This document shows, piece after piece, positions 1 to 13,600 of a stretch of DNA of 64,000 bases (positions are counted from its first letter, which is position 1; the number at the start of each line of letters is the position of its first letter). The position numbers were made by a program, and so were the translations under genes. The notes beneath the pieces are model-generated. The model did no database searches. It was not told where the DNA came from and saw only the letters and a list, made by a program, of their open reading frames with translations. The stretch is from Sipunculus nudus (taxonomy: Eukaryota > Annelida > Sipuncula > Golfingiida > Sipunculidae), in assembly GCA_026874595.1 (NCBI GenBank), contig CM049316.1:55685676-55749675 (forward strand). Direction: 5' to 3'.

Positions 1-140
1 AGCAGGTACTGGCTGCCTGTCTGACAGAAGAGGCTGGATGACCAAGATATTTCTTAACTGCTGTTAAAGAAGACAGTAGCTGGTTTTCAAACTCTTTTTC
101 GGGCAGTTTCTGAAATCATAAATGCATATATTAAAACTGA

Positions 141-300
141 GTACAAGCTGTCTGTGAGGTTTTACTGAGACAGTACAGGCTATCTGTGAGGTTTAACTGA
201 GACAGTACAGGCTACCTTTGAGGTTTTACTGAGAGAGTACAGGCTATCTGTTAGATTTTACTGAGACACTAGAGGCTATCTGTCAGGTTTTACTGAGACT
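141..300. repeat. 32-bp tandem repeat, five copies
   Basis: Five consecutive, slightly diverged 32-bp units start at 141, 173, 205, 237 and 269. Each begins GTACA(A/G)GCT and carries TTTACTGAGA. There is no spacer between units, so this is a minisatellite. It lies left of the last visible exon of the minus-strand gene, probably inside an intron. Confidence 0.9.
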
Positions 301-419
301 TAACTATTTTCCTTTGAGGCGAAGTTGAAAAGCAAACCTAGGACAATATTTGTCAACCAGTAACTTCCTCCTTTAAGGAATCTGTTTTCCCTAAACGTGC
401 TCAAGTCTAGTCATAGTCA

Positions 420-1000
420 GCCCTGTGACACTGCCAGCATCAGAGTGCCTTTACATCTTGCATGAAGGACAGCACTATGAGGATTCAAATATTTTGTCAC
501 TTTTTACAATACCTCATGCCCTAAAAGTATGCTGTCATTTGAAATATACCAGACTAATTTTTAAGTATACTTTTTAACAAAACATACTGTGTGCAAGAAA
601 AATTTGGTTTTGACTCAGCATATTGGTAAATCCCTCTGCATGTTTGTTGAATTTCTTACCACATGAATACAAGCATAGCTCGCATGGGTACCTGGATGAC
701 AGCCAACATGTATCCAGTATAGGAAGTTACACGTAATCTTAGTGTGGTTTGTGAATTCACATGTATTCTTTGTGTTAAATCAAAGATTACTCCTGTTTAC
801 CACAAAATTAATGCAACAGGTAGATAACTGTTGTGGTACATTCCCACGATCGCCCGTATGGCTTGTATCACAGCTCAAGTTAGGCTTACCAGGCCGATAT
901 AAATGCCAACTGAGTCATGTATTCATGGTTAATCTAGTTATTAAAGAGAACTTACTCGGGTTAGAGTATTAAACAGACCAAGGAGTGACTCTGCTTCATA
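420..1000. mobile_element. Diverged dispersed repeat related to 28.3-29.0 kb
   Basis: This stretch aligns collinearly with 28345-28900. Shared landmarks in the same order are a CAAATATTTT block, an ATATTGGTAAA block, GTTTGTTGAATTTCT, and TGTTTACCACAA followed by TTAATGCAACA. The two are old copies of one interspersed family. The other copies near 24.3 and 32.9 kb carry terminal inverted repeats and lack the middle part seen here. The flanking bases 300-420 and 1000-1480 show nothing recognisable. Confidence 0.65.
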
Positions 1001-1479
1001 ATCAGCCAGTAACTTTGTTTGATGATCAGAGGAGCTGGCTTTCTCTTGCTCCTGTAATTAACATTTTATCACTTGCTTTACAAACATAAAGGTTATAATG
1101 TAATCAAAAGGTTTTGTATAAACAGAAATCAGCAAGCACATAATCATACAGAGTCTACAAATAACAACAATGAATTTATTATTTGTTCTATATTTATTAT
1201 TTAGCACTTGAGACTGATACTATATATTATAAAATGATATTGTTCTAAACTGATATCATTTACAAGATGCATATGAAATATAATTGAAATGTTTCTTTTA
1301 TCTTTATTAAAGAGTAATTAAAAGGAAGGAGGGCAGTCTGAACCAAATAGCAAGTGCTGTCATTTTTGTGATACTCTTAAAAACTTATAAAGGAAGAATT
1401 ATCCATTAAATCTAAGGTTACAGAAATGACTATGTTCAGTAATTATCACTGCCTACTATAGAAACTAAAATCAACATAC

Positions 1480-1626
1480 AGCTGATGGATATTTGGTGAC
1501 TACTACCTCTGCTTCTTCTGTTTCTTCCTCTGGTTGTGCATGGTCTTTGGTTGGGACCTCCTCATCTTTCAACATATCCCCATTATTAAGACACTGTAAA
1601 ACCTCACTCAACGACCTCAGGGCAGT
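1480..1626 (-). CDS. Exon 8 of the HEAT-like gene
   Basis: 49 codons in phase 0, from an AG at 1628-1627 to a GTATGT donor. It begins TALRSLSEVL and then turns acidic (PEEETEEAE). An apparent stop 9 nt past the donor belongs to the intron. Confidence 0.75.
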
Positions 1627-4600
1627 CTGTAGAAATATTGTAAAATATATATGTATATATTTGCAGCATTCATGCGCTATTATTTCATAATTACATATCT
1701 CTGTCCCTTGCAACAGGAATGAAAGTAAAACAGGGCATCATTTATAGCATGGGCATGGCAAATATTATCTCTATTACCATGAAAGTTTTGTGTATGTATA
1801 TCCATGCATGCATAAATAAAGAATAAAAGAATGAAATCCAAAAGAATTAACAACCCTTAAATCATGAGGTAGCCACCTAAACCCTAGAACAAGAAATTAA
1901 AATGTAAGAATTAATATTTGATGCAAACAAATAATAAAATATCACATTATTTTGATATAAATAAATATCTGAATGGCTCAAGAACCCTTATAATAATGAC
2001 CATAATAAAAAAGAACACTTTGTATCACTAATTTTTATTTAAACATTTCTGAAAATACTCATATTTTGCATTTTGAAAATACTTAAAATTTGATCAGAAT
2101 GAATTTTTTTTTCTTTGTTTAGGAACACTTAAGCATTCAACAGTACATTACGATAGTCTATAAAAGTAGAGTGTACCACATAACTCACCTGAGTGTCACA
2201 CCTGTCTAGGTATGATGAGTAGACTCTGACAGCTTCGTCTCTTATACAGAGTTGATCATGTGAGGCCAGGCTAAACACAACATGGTGTACATCTGTTTGC
2301 ATGGCAGCAGGTAGCGGCATAATGTCAACCTGGTCATGGGATATAAAATTTACTGTTTATACTTATAATGTGAGCTGAATGACTAATTTCACTGTGGAAA
2401 ATGGATAGTCGAAAGTTTATGCTATTTCTACATGAAAATGTGAAATCTATATTATGCTGTCAAATATAGTTCACAAAGAAATTATGGCAGTGGCACAGTT
2501 CATATCTGAAAAGAATACATTGCTGCTGTACTGGTGGATTTATCTTAACATTTTTATTCTACTCTGGACAGTCCATCCAGGAGAAGTCCATCAGTGTTTT
2601 TTATTATTAGTGATTCATGTGCTTTGCTTCACAACACACAGGTCAGCTAATATGCAGACAGGTTGACTACCATAGACATATGAACAATCTATCGAAAAAA
2701 ATCTCTAGAAAATATAATCTCTAGAAAAATGGAGCTTACTGACTAGTTTATTTTTAAATCTACTTCCAATCAAGGCCTTGCTTACCTGACAGCAGCATGT
2801 ACAAATATGATATTTTGATTGAAAGTATTCTGAGCTAGAACTGTGAGCTAGAACTCTCATCTACCCTATTTTTATCCATTATTTACTTGTAAATAAGAAA
2901 ACCTTTCCAATAAAAAAAGCTTTCATATTAGAATATGGTGGTAAAAGTTCACCAATACGCCCTAAGTTCCATGCTTGTTGTGGAAAAAAACTGTAAATGC
3001 AAATATGTGCCCTTGAATCATTCAGGAACATGTGGATTGAAGTAATGTAAACAAGAACACTGCAAATTGTGCATAATACACCTGTTGCCTATTTTTGCCC
3101 TATTCATGTGTGAATTTGCTGAGACGGTAATTCAGGTGAGAAACTGTATTGGTTAATACTAGTGGTGTGCCAATTAATTGATGATTGGTTGTTCTCTTTC
3201 AAAATCGATTAAACTGATTGCATTTTTGCATAATCGATTAAAAATGATTAGGTATGCACATGCAAAGAATCTAATCCTGTAAGAGATATAGGAACACATC
3301 AAAAAGCTATCTTCAGACGGCAAGTCGACCTTGGATGCGGGTTGATTGATGGTTTCATTATAAATACAGATGTACATGTCAGACTATTTACTGGGGTCAA
3401 TATTTTAGGTACTAGTATATAGCAGATTTCAAGGTAATATAGAAAGTTCATAAAATAATCAATTCATAATCAATCATTGGTCATTTTTATTTTTCAATCA
3501 CTGAATATACTTTTAAAACAAATTCCTACCACTAGATAATACTCATCAGGAGTCAGATGAAAATCCATCAGATTTTTGGTAAGTCAGGGTGTTGCCACCA
3601 AAGTGTGGTGACCTCTAAGTTATCATTGCAACACAACAAATTAATTATTAAAGTACCCTTCTGACCTTTGACCTTATTAAGTATGCGTAGAGTTTGCTCA
3701 TAATTGAACTGGGGTGAGATAATCTATTGGTAAGTAGTTATGGTGAGTTTCATGAAAATCCATGAAAGCCCCAGTAAGTTATCGCAGTGATATTAAAAGT
3801 TAACTGACGAACGGACGGACAGACAGACGGTGGGTATATCACAATACGTCCAGTCATAGACAAGCATATAAAATTAGTCTCACAGAATGAAAGACAAATG
3901 AACCTATACAGTGAAAATCATGAATAAGACACAGTAAGTAGGTCTTACGTCTGTTCCTAGATCAGTCTCATCGTAACACCCTGTACCATTCACTGTCATC
4001 ACTGGACTGAACCTACAGATCACACTGCTTATTGCTGCAAGGAATGTGAAGTATATGACATTAGAATATAAACATATAGTTGTACAAGAGTGGGAACCGA
4101 CATACAGAATATAAACATATAGTTGTACAAGAGTGGGAACCGACATATAGAAAACAAACAGATTTACATAGATGAAACAATTTTAATATTACAGTGTAAC
4201 CTTGAAATTTTGACCGTCAATGGTACCTCGATTAAGTAAGCCCATTTTTTAAGTTGTCTTCTGGTTCTAAGCGAGGTCTGATATACAAAGCAACAGAGAA
4301 TGGGGACAGTGAAAAAAGGGTTGTTATTTTAAGGTGGTCTCTAGGTGAGGATTTACTTAATCAGTATTAATTCTACTATTACTATTAGACTTCTACTGTT
4401 AGATCTTTATGATAATTAAAATCAGCATAATGTAATGGTACAAAATGAAGAAAATATATAAACATTAAAACTATGAATTTTGAAACATTTGAAATAGAAA
4501 CCATTATCTATGATGATATATAACAGTCTGATTTTGCTGCATGTCTGAATGTGAGAGCACATGTTACACTACTGACCCATAATGGCACCATGTTTGGCCT

Positions 4601-7600
4601 GCCAAGTTGCTTCTCCATTCTGACACACCTGAAATTATTAAATCATACTTCAATATTGACTCTGTTTTTTAAATCTGTTTTCAAATAATAATTTTGTATC
4701 TTGCCTCAGAAATCAATACTGATGTGTATCAATACAGAAATACTGATAATTTTTTATACTTTAGATATATTTTCAGTGCAAAGACAAAGATGAAATAATG
4801 ATATTGATATGTTAATGTGTGCAAAGCATGATTTGAAGGAACAGGATCCATCATATTAATAAAAAAAACTAGATGTGTCGGAACGACACGAATGCCCCCA
4901 TCTGGGGCAAATTAGAAACATTTATTAAATTTTGTAAAATTTTTTAAGTTCAGGATCTGTCATATGGTCAAAAATAGGTCAACTGGGATGAAACGCGAAC
5001 TCGATCTGTAAGTGGTCATTATGCGCCCACAGACCAAACATTAGGCCAGTATCTGTATGCATTGCATTGCAAAACCCCCCATTCCCCTCCCCGTGAATGG
5101 TGGTTTTGTTTGTAAACAGATGTGAGCTTTTCTGTATTAATGAGAATATTCTCTGTTAGTATTCACACGCCAGAAGCTCCACTTACAAAATTTTCCCTGA
5201 GTAGGCCTATCATCACCCACTTCCGCCTCATTCTCGGTATCTAGGTCATGCCTCGTTTTGGTATAGCCACTTATTTGAGGGCGAAGAAGGAAGTATCGGG
5301 GGAGGGAGAGATGATTGTAATACAGAAAAGCTCACATCCGTTTACTAACAAAACCACCATTCACGGGGAGGGGAATGGGGGGTTTTATTACGTAAACATC
5401 GATGTGAGCGTTTTCTGTATTAATGAGAAGAAACAGATAAACCATAGGGAGGGAGATGAGGATGAAGAGAATGCGGTCAGCAAGTAGTAGAATTCACAGC
5501 AGAAGACGACGTCTGCAGGCAGGTAGCGGGCCGAACGTGAGTAGACGTCGAGGAAGCTGTGCAGGTGACGTTAACGATAGTGCCTGCGGCAACCACGGGA
5601 CCCATGGCATATAGGCCGGAGTCATGCAGGCGGACTTCCTGGAGGTAAAACTGGGTAAACGTGGAAGGGGACTTCCAGATACCCATTTTGACCAGCGCGG
5701 CAGGAGACACGCCAGAAAGGTTAGCGAAGGATGAGGCGATAGCCCTGACCTCATGAGCCGTGACATGGAAGGACTGTAGTTCAGCCGGACATAAAGAGTC
5801 ATGGGCGTTGATGATAGCAGCCTTGATCCAGTTACTGATAGTAATAGGACTTATTTCTTTATCGGCTGCACCCAATTTTGAAGAAATAAAAAGTTTCTTA
5901 CGGCCCCCCCGAAGTGATTTTGTAGCCTTAAGATAGTATCTTAAGGCCCGGACGCAATTCGTGGCGCCGAACCGGTACGGGCCGTTAGGCAGGGCAGGAA
6001 CATGCCATGAAATTGCGGGGTCATAGTCAGACTGCGATTTACGATAAAAGTCCGGAGGAAAGTGAAAGTCAGCTGACGAACCGTCAGCCGCAATTAGAGA
6101 AAATTTAGGATCGGCCAGGAGAGCATGAAACTCAGCTCGACGGCCAGAAGTGGCTAGCGCCAGGAGGAAGGCCGTCTTACGCGACAGATGGAGCAGGTGC
6201 GCGGAGCAGAGTGGCACATAAGGAGCGCCGCAGAGGTGCAGGGGTACCACGTCAAGGCGCCAAGGAGGAACTACGTACCGCGAGCGGGACGAACGAGCGC
6301 GGACCCCCTGGAGAAAATCTGAAACGACGGGATAAAGGAGAACCGAATCCCTACGGAGGGGACGAAGCAAGGAAAGAAGAGCCGCCCGATAGCCGCGAAT
6401 AGGGGGGAAGGATAAAAGTTTATCCTGTAATAAATGCAGCAGGAAATCAAGGAGCGACTGGACCGGCGGATCCAGTGGATCTATACGACGGGCCCATCGA
6501 GAGAAGATGACCCAGCGGGAGTCATACACACGGTCGGAAGATCGGCGACAGGGAGCCGCTGTAAGAGCTGCAACCAGCGTTGAAAACCCCTGATCTTTGA
6601 GCGATTGGACGACAGTAAGAAAGCGCTCAGAGGGTACAACTTAGCAGTGCGAGGGCGGAGTGGCAGATCGACCGACAGCGGCAGGAAAATGGGCGGACAG
6701 ACGAGAAACGAATGGCACCCAGGAAACCACAGTGCCGCTGGATGAAACGGGATGATCAGGATGAGGTCCGTGAGAGGCGCCGCCGAGAGACGCAGGAGTA
6801 ACCACGGGATCAGGGCTGGGGTCGGGAACCCGTACAAGAACCGGCTGGTCCAGGCGGACGGGTGCGTGTCCCGGAGAAGGACGCGAGGGCGACGTAGCCG
6901 TGGACCGGACGGAACGAGGGGGGGAGGGTTCAGGAATTCGAACAGGTCGAAATCCGGAGTCCCCCAAGCGCCGAAGATCCCCCGGAGAACCGGCGGAGGG
7001 AGAGAAACGGCGGTAAGGGTACCAAGATGATCCCGGGAAAGGGCGTCGGCGAGGACATTCACGGCGCCGCGGACATGACGAGCCTGAAGTGTAATACCGA
7101 GAGGGATACACAGATCGAACAGGTGATAAATTTCCCGCAGAAGAGAGGGTGAAAGAGTGCCGCCCTGCCTGTTGATATATGCAAGAACCGTCGTGTTGTC
7201 TGTCATGACCAAAACATGACTGTCGAGGAAGCGCGAAGACCAGCGTTCGAGCGCATGACGGACTGCTCTGAGCTCTAGAACATTGATATGAAGCAGACGC
7301 TCCCGAGGAGACCAGAGGCCGGAAATACGAAGATCGGCCAGGTGGGCACCCCAGCCCATCTGAGACGCGTCAGTAAAGATCGTAAAGGCAACGGTCTGCG
7401 TGAACGGAAGACCGCAAAGGAGAAAAGACAGCCAGAGCCAGGGGCGGAGGGCCCGCCAGGCCTGGTGGGCAGGCAGAATCACCGTACTCTGAGATGCCGA
7501 ACCAAGGAGACGCGTGGAGCGTAGGAGCGACTGCACCGGGCGGAGGAACAGGCGGCCCATAGGGACGAACGTGGCCGCCCAGTTGAGAGAACCGTGTAAG

Positions 7601-10600
7601 GAAGCCTCCAGATGGGAGCTGACACGACGAGCCGACAGAAGGGATCGGATCCGCCAGCGCAGACTGACCGTGAAGTTGAGCAGGAGAGATACATGACCGG
7701 CCTGAAAATCCAGGACCACGCCCAGAAACTGAATGGTCTGGGTAGGGACCAGATGAGACTTCTGGACATTGACCAGAAAGCCTAGATCGCGAAGAAGGGA
7801 AAGCACGAGGGCACGGTGGTGGAGAAGTAGATCGCGAGAAGGGGCGTGAACGAGCCAGTGGTCCAAGTATGGGAGGACTGATACCCGACTGACTGGAGGT
7901 AAGTGGTCACAGCATGAACAAGGATGGTAAAGATCCAGGGCGCATTATTGATCCCAAACGGGAGGGCTCTGAATTAAATCACGCAATAGCCGTAGGCGAA
8001 CCGAAGGTATGGCTGAGACACCGGGTGGATAGGTACATGGAAATACAAGTCTGTTAAATCGATCTTGACGCCCAGTCGCCCTGGCGGACGGGTTGGAGCA
8101 CAGCGGGAATATTGAACATTTGAAAATGGGGTGGTCGAATAAAGGCATTGAGGCGCTTCAGATCTATAATTGGGCGCCACTGGCTGTGTGGCTTGGAGTA
8201 ACAAACGGAAACGCCATGCGGGGCGGAAGGGTGAAAAAAGAAATTCGGAAACCAAAACGAATGGTGCTTAAAACTACTGGATGCGAGGTGACACGCCTCC
8301 AGGCCGGAAAACCGGTCTGAAGGCGGCCGCCTACCGGAGCTGAGTGTCATTTACGGCCGCGGACCCTCCAAGAGGATTTACAGCGAAAGGAGGAGGCCTG
8401 GCGAGACCCGGACCTCCAAGTAGACGGGCGGGCGGGAGCCACCGAGCAGCTAGCAGCCGGAGCCCGTACCGGAGCAGTACGGGAACGGTAAGGGCGAGAC
8501 GCCTGTGAGGTCGGAGGAGTTGCCGACAGGAGGCGGGCCTGACGATCTGAACGATCCAGGGCAGCCTCATATATGCGGGATAGATGACCCCCGAAGAGGA
8601 GAGATCCCGTGAACGGCTGAGTATATAGATCCGAGAGCTCCGCGGGTGACAGCGCCGGCTGGACGGAGCAAAGGGTGCGGAGACACCCGGCGCAGCGGAG
8701 CAGGATACAATCCTCCACCAGGCGCCAGGCCAAGTGTTGTAACTCGGCACATGCGTGAGCGGAAGCCTGCCATATATTATTTAATATGGCAGGATCCGGA
8801 GAAACAGACAACAGGCTGGTAACGGCCTGAAGGTCGTTAACAACGCAGGCGGGCAAGAGCCTCCATATCTGAGAGCTGTGGATACATGCGCCGCCGGGGA
8901 ATAAAGCAACCTACCATCAGAGAAGGGTTGATCAAGCCCCATTTCCGCCCGCATCGGTTCCGATGGAACAGCGGGAAAGGCGGGAGACAGGACGAGCCTG
9001 TCAAGGCAGGTCGTCCGATACGCAGTAGGGGACCACAAAGTACTGCCAGGCGGCACCGGCGACCCAGACAATGAGGATATAGCGCCGGTGACGGCCGCAT
9101 GATGATTGTCAAGCAGCCAAGGTGTCTCATCGGTAAATTCCATACAGACCTGAGGTCCAGAAGTCGGCGCCAAGAGCGTGGACGGGTTCAGGTAGAACCC
9201 GGCCAATGCGGAAGAGGCAGGCGGTAGCCTGAGGCGCTGGAAGGTCGGCCCGTCCGGGCGAGACTCCTGCATGGTGCCAGCCACCTGATCAAGTAGGTCA
9301 GACTTCATGGTGCGCCACGCCTGTCTCTGCGTGTTGAAAGCAGTCCACTGACCCGTACCGGCCGGAGGCGCTTGATCTGTAAATACAAGCGGAGAACGGA
9401 CGGACGTAGAATCAAGAGCTGACGAGGCTGCAGGAGCGGCCTGGACAAAGACGGGGTCCGTATCAGGAACTGCAGGGCGGGCGAGAGACTCGGACGGGAG
9501 GGGAACCGCATCAGCAGAAGGACGGTCCCTAAGGGGGCTGAGGGACAGACAGCTGGGAAGGGGGGATCAAGCAAGGGGGGGAGCACTTACCTGTGCTGGA
9601 GCCTGTGGGGAACGAGTGACCTCCATCTGAACGGGAAGCTGCGGGGACAACACAGGAGGATCGGACAAAGACACCTGCCCCTGAGCCGTGGCCGGGGGCG
9701 TGGACTCCGACGCAAGGTCGAAATCCGCCCTTAAGGATTCACAAAAACTGGAGAGACGGTGAATGAGGGGAACGGCAAGAGCCTTCTCGGGGGGCCTGGG
9801 TGGGGCAGGGGTCAGACGCTTCCTGGAGGGGCGGATAGAGCTCTAGCCGGAGCCCCAACAGGGGTCAGGAAGACAGAGCCCTGGGAGGGAGGGACAGGGC
9901 CTGGAAAGAGAAGGGGATCCGCAGAGGGGAAGCGTAATGCCACCCGACTAGACTCAGAAGGAGTGGCGCCCCCCCTGCTTCCCTGCCACCAGAGCCGAAG
10001 ACAGCGCAGGAGGGGGCACAATGGGATCAAGGGCAGTCGACCATGCATAAAGTCGAGCCCATTGAGAGGGCGGCCATGTATGACAATAATAACATGGGTC
10101 CGCCTCAACAAGGCACGTGCCCTCACTGGAGCGACAGCCGAGACAAGAGGGGTGTGTATCCCAGGAAGGTAGAGACGCTCCACAAGAGGAACAAGTCCGA
10201 GAGACTTCCATAGTGGCCAAGGGAAAATGAAAGCGTACTTACAATAAGTGAAGCAATGAGCATGGGAAAACCAACAGCGGACGGACGGGAGTAGCCCATC
10301 GACACGTCCGTCTAGCACAAACGCCAGAAGAATAAGTGGCTATACCAAAGCGAGGCATGACCTAGATACCGAGAATGAGGCGGAAGTGGGCGATGATAGG
10401 CCTACTCAGGGAAAATTTTGTAAGTGGAGCTTCTGGCGTGTGAATACTAACAGAGAATATTCTCATTAATACAGAAAACGCTCACATCGATGTTTACGTA
10501 ATAAAACTAGAATATTAGCAAAAGCTGACAATCAGTTATAAATTTAAATTGGAGAGGTATGTACCATGTTTCATAACAATCCACCAAATGCTTCCTGAGA

Positions 10601-13600
10601 AATAAGCTCCTAAGTTTTTTTCTATACTAAGCTCTGTGACCTTGAAAAGTAGGTCAAAATCACCCATCTTTGAACTTGACCAAGATTTTGTAATTATCAT
10701 GCAATAGCACTGAAGAAATGAAGTTCCTGTGTTGAATACCTTTGGAGATATCCTGCACAAAAGGCCAAAATTGAAAATCCGATAAAAATTCATTAAAAAA
10801 TCAGAAATTGTAGGTTGCTGCCACCAAAATTGTGCAGCACGCACAGACCATCATTCCAAATGACCATAGTAGGTTTTGTGAAAATCCACACAATGGTTCC
10901 TGAGATATAAACTTTTGAGTGTTTTTGTATAATCAGCTCTAAAACAAAGAAAAATAGGTCAAGGTCACCCATCTATGCACTTGACCAAGATTTTGTTGAT
11001 ATACAACTTCACTGATGCTATAAAATTCCAACGGGGAATCCTTATAGAGATATCCTGCTCACAAGGCCAAAATTGTAAATCCGATAAAAAATTGATTAAA
11101 AATCAGAAATTGCTGGTGGCGCCACCAAAATTGTGCAGCACGTACAGACCATTAGTCCCAATGACCATAGTAACTACTAAGTTTTGTGAAAATCCACACA
11201 ATGGTTCCTGAGATATTAGCTTCTCAGTGTTTTTCTATAATCAGCTCTAAAATGTAGAAAAATGGGTCAAGGTCACCCATCTTTGAATTTGACCGAGATT
11301 TTATCGATATACATCTTCACTGATGAAATAAAATTCCAACTGTGAATCCTTTTAGAGATATCCTGCTCACAAGGTAAAAGAAAACAGACACGTGACGGAC
11401 GGATGCCGGACGGACAGACAGCTTGGGTGATGACAATAGCCCATCAGCCTATGAGCTGAGGGCTAAAATCGGTTGTACATGTACAACTGTCGTGAAAATT
11501 TATATTTTTCATGAAATTTTCTATGTTTAGGAGCCGTAAAACAATCAAAAGTAGGTCAACCGGGACAAAACGCAAACACGATCTGTTAACTGGTCATTAT
11601 CTGCCCACACATAAAAATTAAGGGCGGTACCTGCAGACATTGCGGAAAAAAGTCCGTACATATGCATTTGTTATGAAAATTTCTATTTTTCATGAAAGTT
11701 TCTATGTTCAGGAGCAGTCAAATGGTCAAAAGTAGGTCAACTGGGACAAAACAAGAACTCGAACTGTAACTGGTCATTATCTGCCAACACACCAAAAATC
11801 AGGCCCATATCTGCAGGCATTGCGAAAAAAAGTCCGTACATGTGCACTTGTCGTGAAAATTTATAATTTATACTTTTTATGATATTTTCTATGTTAGGGC
11901 ACCATCAAACGGTCAAGAGTTGGTCAACTGGGACAAAACGTAAACTTGATCTGTAACTGGTCATTATCTGCCCACACACCAAAAATCAGGCCAATATCTG
12001 CAGGCATTGTGAAAAAAAGTCTGTACATGTGTATTTGTCATGAAAATTTCTATTTTTCATGAAATTTTCTAAGTTTAGGAGCTGTAAAACAGTCAAAAGT
12101 AGGTCAACCAAGATGAAACATGAACTCTAACTGTAACTGGTCATTATCTGCCCACACACCAAAAATTAGGCCGATATCTGTAGGCATTGCTAAAAAAAGT
12201 CCGTACAACTGTTTGATTTAGGAATGAGGGAAGGACGGAATGATGGACATGAGTTAAACTATATGCCCCGGCCACTTTGTAGCGGGGGAATAAAAATATT
12301 TTCTACACTTCTCAAGTAGAAGTTATACACGGCTGTCATCCCAGGTCTCATTTAAAAATTGAGACACCTGCTCTTGTTGGTCTGACTACACCTGTTCTGG
12401 CAAAGGGCCAAGATCCAGAACAACAAAGAGTGGTCATGCCCACACAAACTTGCCATACAAAGCTGAACCTGGGAGACCTTAAAAGGAGACCTGGGATGAC
12501 TGCAGTGTTTAACCTCTGCATGAGGAACATAAACTGTATGACAAACATGCATTTATGAAATACAGTTAACCCTTGAAATTATGACCACCAACAGGACCTC
12601 GATAAAGTGGTCGCATTTTCGAGGTGGTTGTTTCAGCGAGGTCTCACACAAAGAGCAAAAGAGAATCATGACTGTGAACAAATGGTCTTTATTTTGTTGT
12701 GGTCTCTAAACTGAGGTGTTCGTTAAGTGAGGTTTTATGGTGTGTACTTGTAAATCAAATCTGCAGAATTGCTCAAATATTTGCAAAAGCTTGTGGATAT
12801 TCTCTATTGTAAACAAAACTGATATGTTTTTAGAATATAAATTTAAAACATTTGATGTAATTTTCACTCTGCTGACCTCTTGGGAGAATTTGAATTCTCC
12901 CTTTTTGTATTTATTCAACAGATATTATGTTGAGAATGATTTTTCACACCCTCCCTCCACATTTATGACAACATATTGTTTTACCTTTGAAACTGACTGA
13001 TGTTAGGTTAAATTATCCTAAAATAAACATGAACTGAACCCAGAGTTGATTATACCTTTTAGCTTTAACCCATGAAAACTTCAAGTAAAAACAATTTAAA
13101 TTTTCATACATGTTTATAATTATGATCGACTCCTACTAAGGTTTCCTATTGTCAGTTAACACTGTAAGGTCATTTTTCAGGGCTGCTTGGCAGGGACTAC
13201 AGGGGTGAAGGATGACAAGAAACCAACTTACCTGGACTAGATCATGAAAAAGTTCTTGAATTCTTGATGTATTCAATTTACATAGGACAGTTTCAAGTTT
13301 CTTCACACAACTGCTTCTGATTGCTGACCACACATCTGTCACCATGTCCAGCAGTAACATCTGCAGGGGAAATATACACTATGAAATCCTCCTCCTCATG
13401 TGGATAAGTCTGGCATATAAAGCCTAATAAAGTTACATAGATAATGACTTTATCAACTTTAGAAGTTAATTTTGGGAAATTTATTAAAAGTGACTAAAAA
13501 ACAAATTCTATGAGGACCTGAACCTGCTCAAAGACTAATACATATGAGTACCACAAATGATACACCGGGAAGGAAAATTTCTTCTTTGTGATCTTACATT

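Larger units (their letters stand above)
5071..10506 (-). mobile_element. DIRS-type tyrosine-recombinase retrotransposon, near full length
   Basis: A 5.4-kb element read on the minus strand in the order gag, reverse transcriptase, RNase H, tyrosine recombinase. Inverted terminal repeats of about 170 bp lie at 5105-5275 and 10331-10500. An internal complementary region at 5321-5428 matches the extreme left end and extreme right end joined through a shared TTTT, the DIRS-1 signature. DIRS elements use a tyrosine recombinase instead of an integrase and make no target duplication; none is seen here. No LTRs or integrase are present. The recombinase is open, while gag and RT carry frameshifts. It is inserted in an intron of the minus-strand gene, same orientation, inside an older tandem-core repeat. 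GC content is visibly higher than the surroundings. Confidence 0.93.

Noticed and set aside
141-300. CRISPR-like spacing of a 32-bp repeat
   Set aside because: Units abut without unique spacers, and the genome is eukaryotic.
5248-5487. Plus-strand frame of 79 codons at the left end of the DIRS element
   Set aside because: It runs through the inverted terminal repeat and ICR, antisense to the recombinase end.
6211-7696. Several plus-strand frames of 60-92 codons, Arg/Gly-rich
   Set aside because: Antisense shadows of the GC-rich RT-RNase H and recombinase frames.
9759-10318. Overlapping 137- and 168-codon frames on opposite strands in the gag region
   Set aside because: The Cys/His-cluster frame from 10220 is the recognisable gag start; the others are antisense or shifted frames, one of which only serves as the continuation after a frameshift.
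5071-10506. Interpretation as an LTR retrotransposon
   Set aside because: No direct long terminal repeats, protease or integrase; inverted ends, an ICR and a tyrosine recombinase are present instead.
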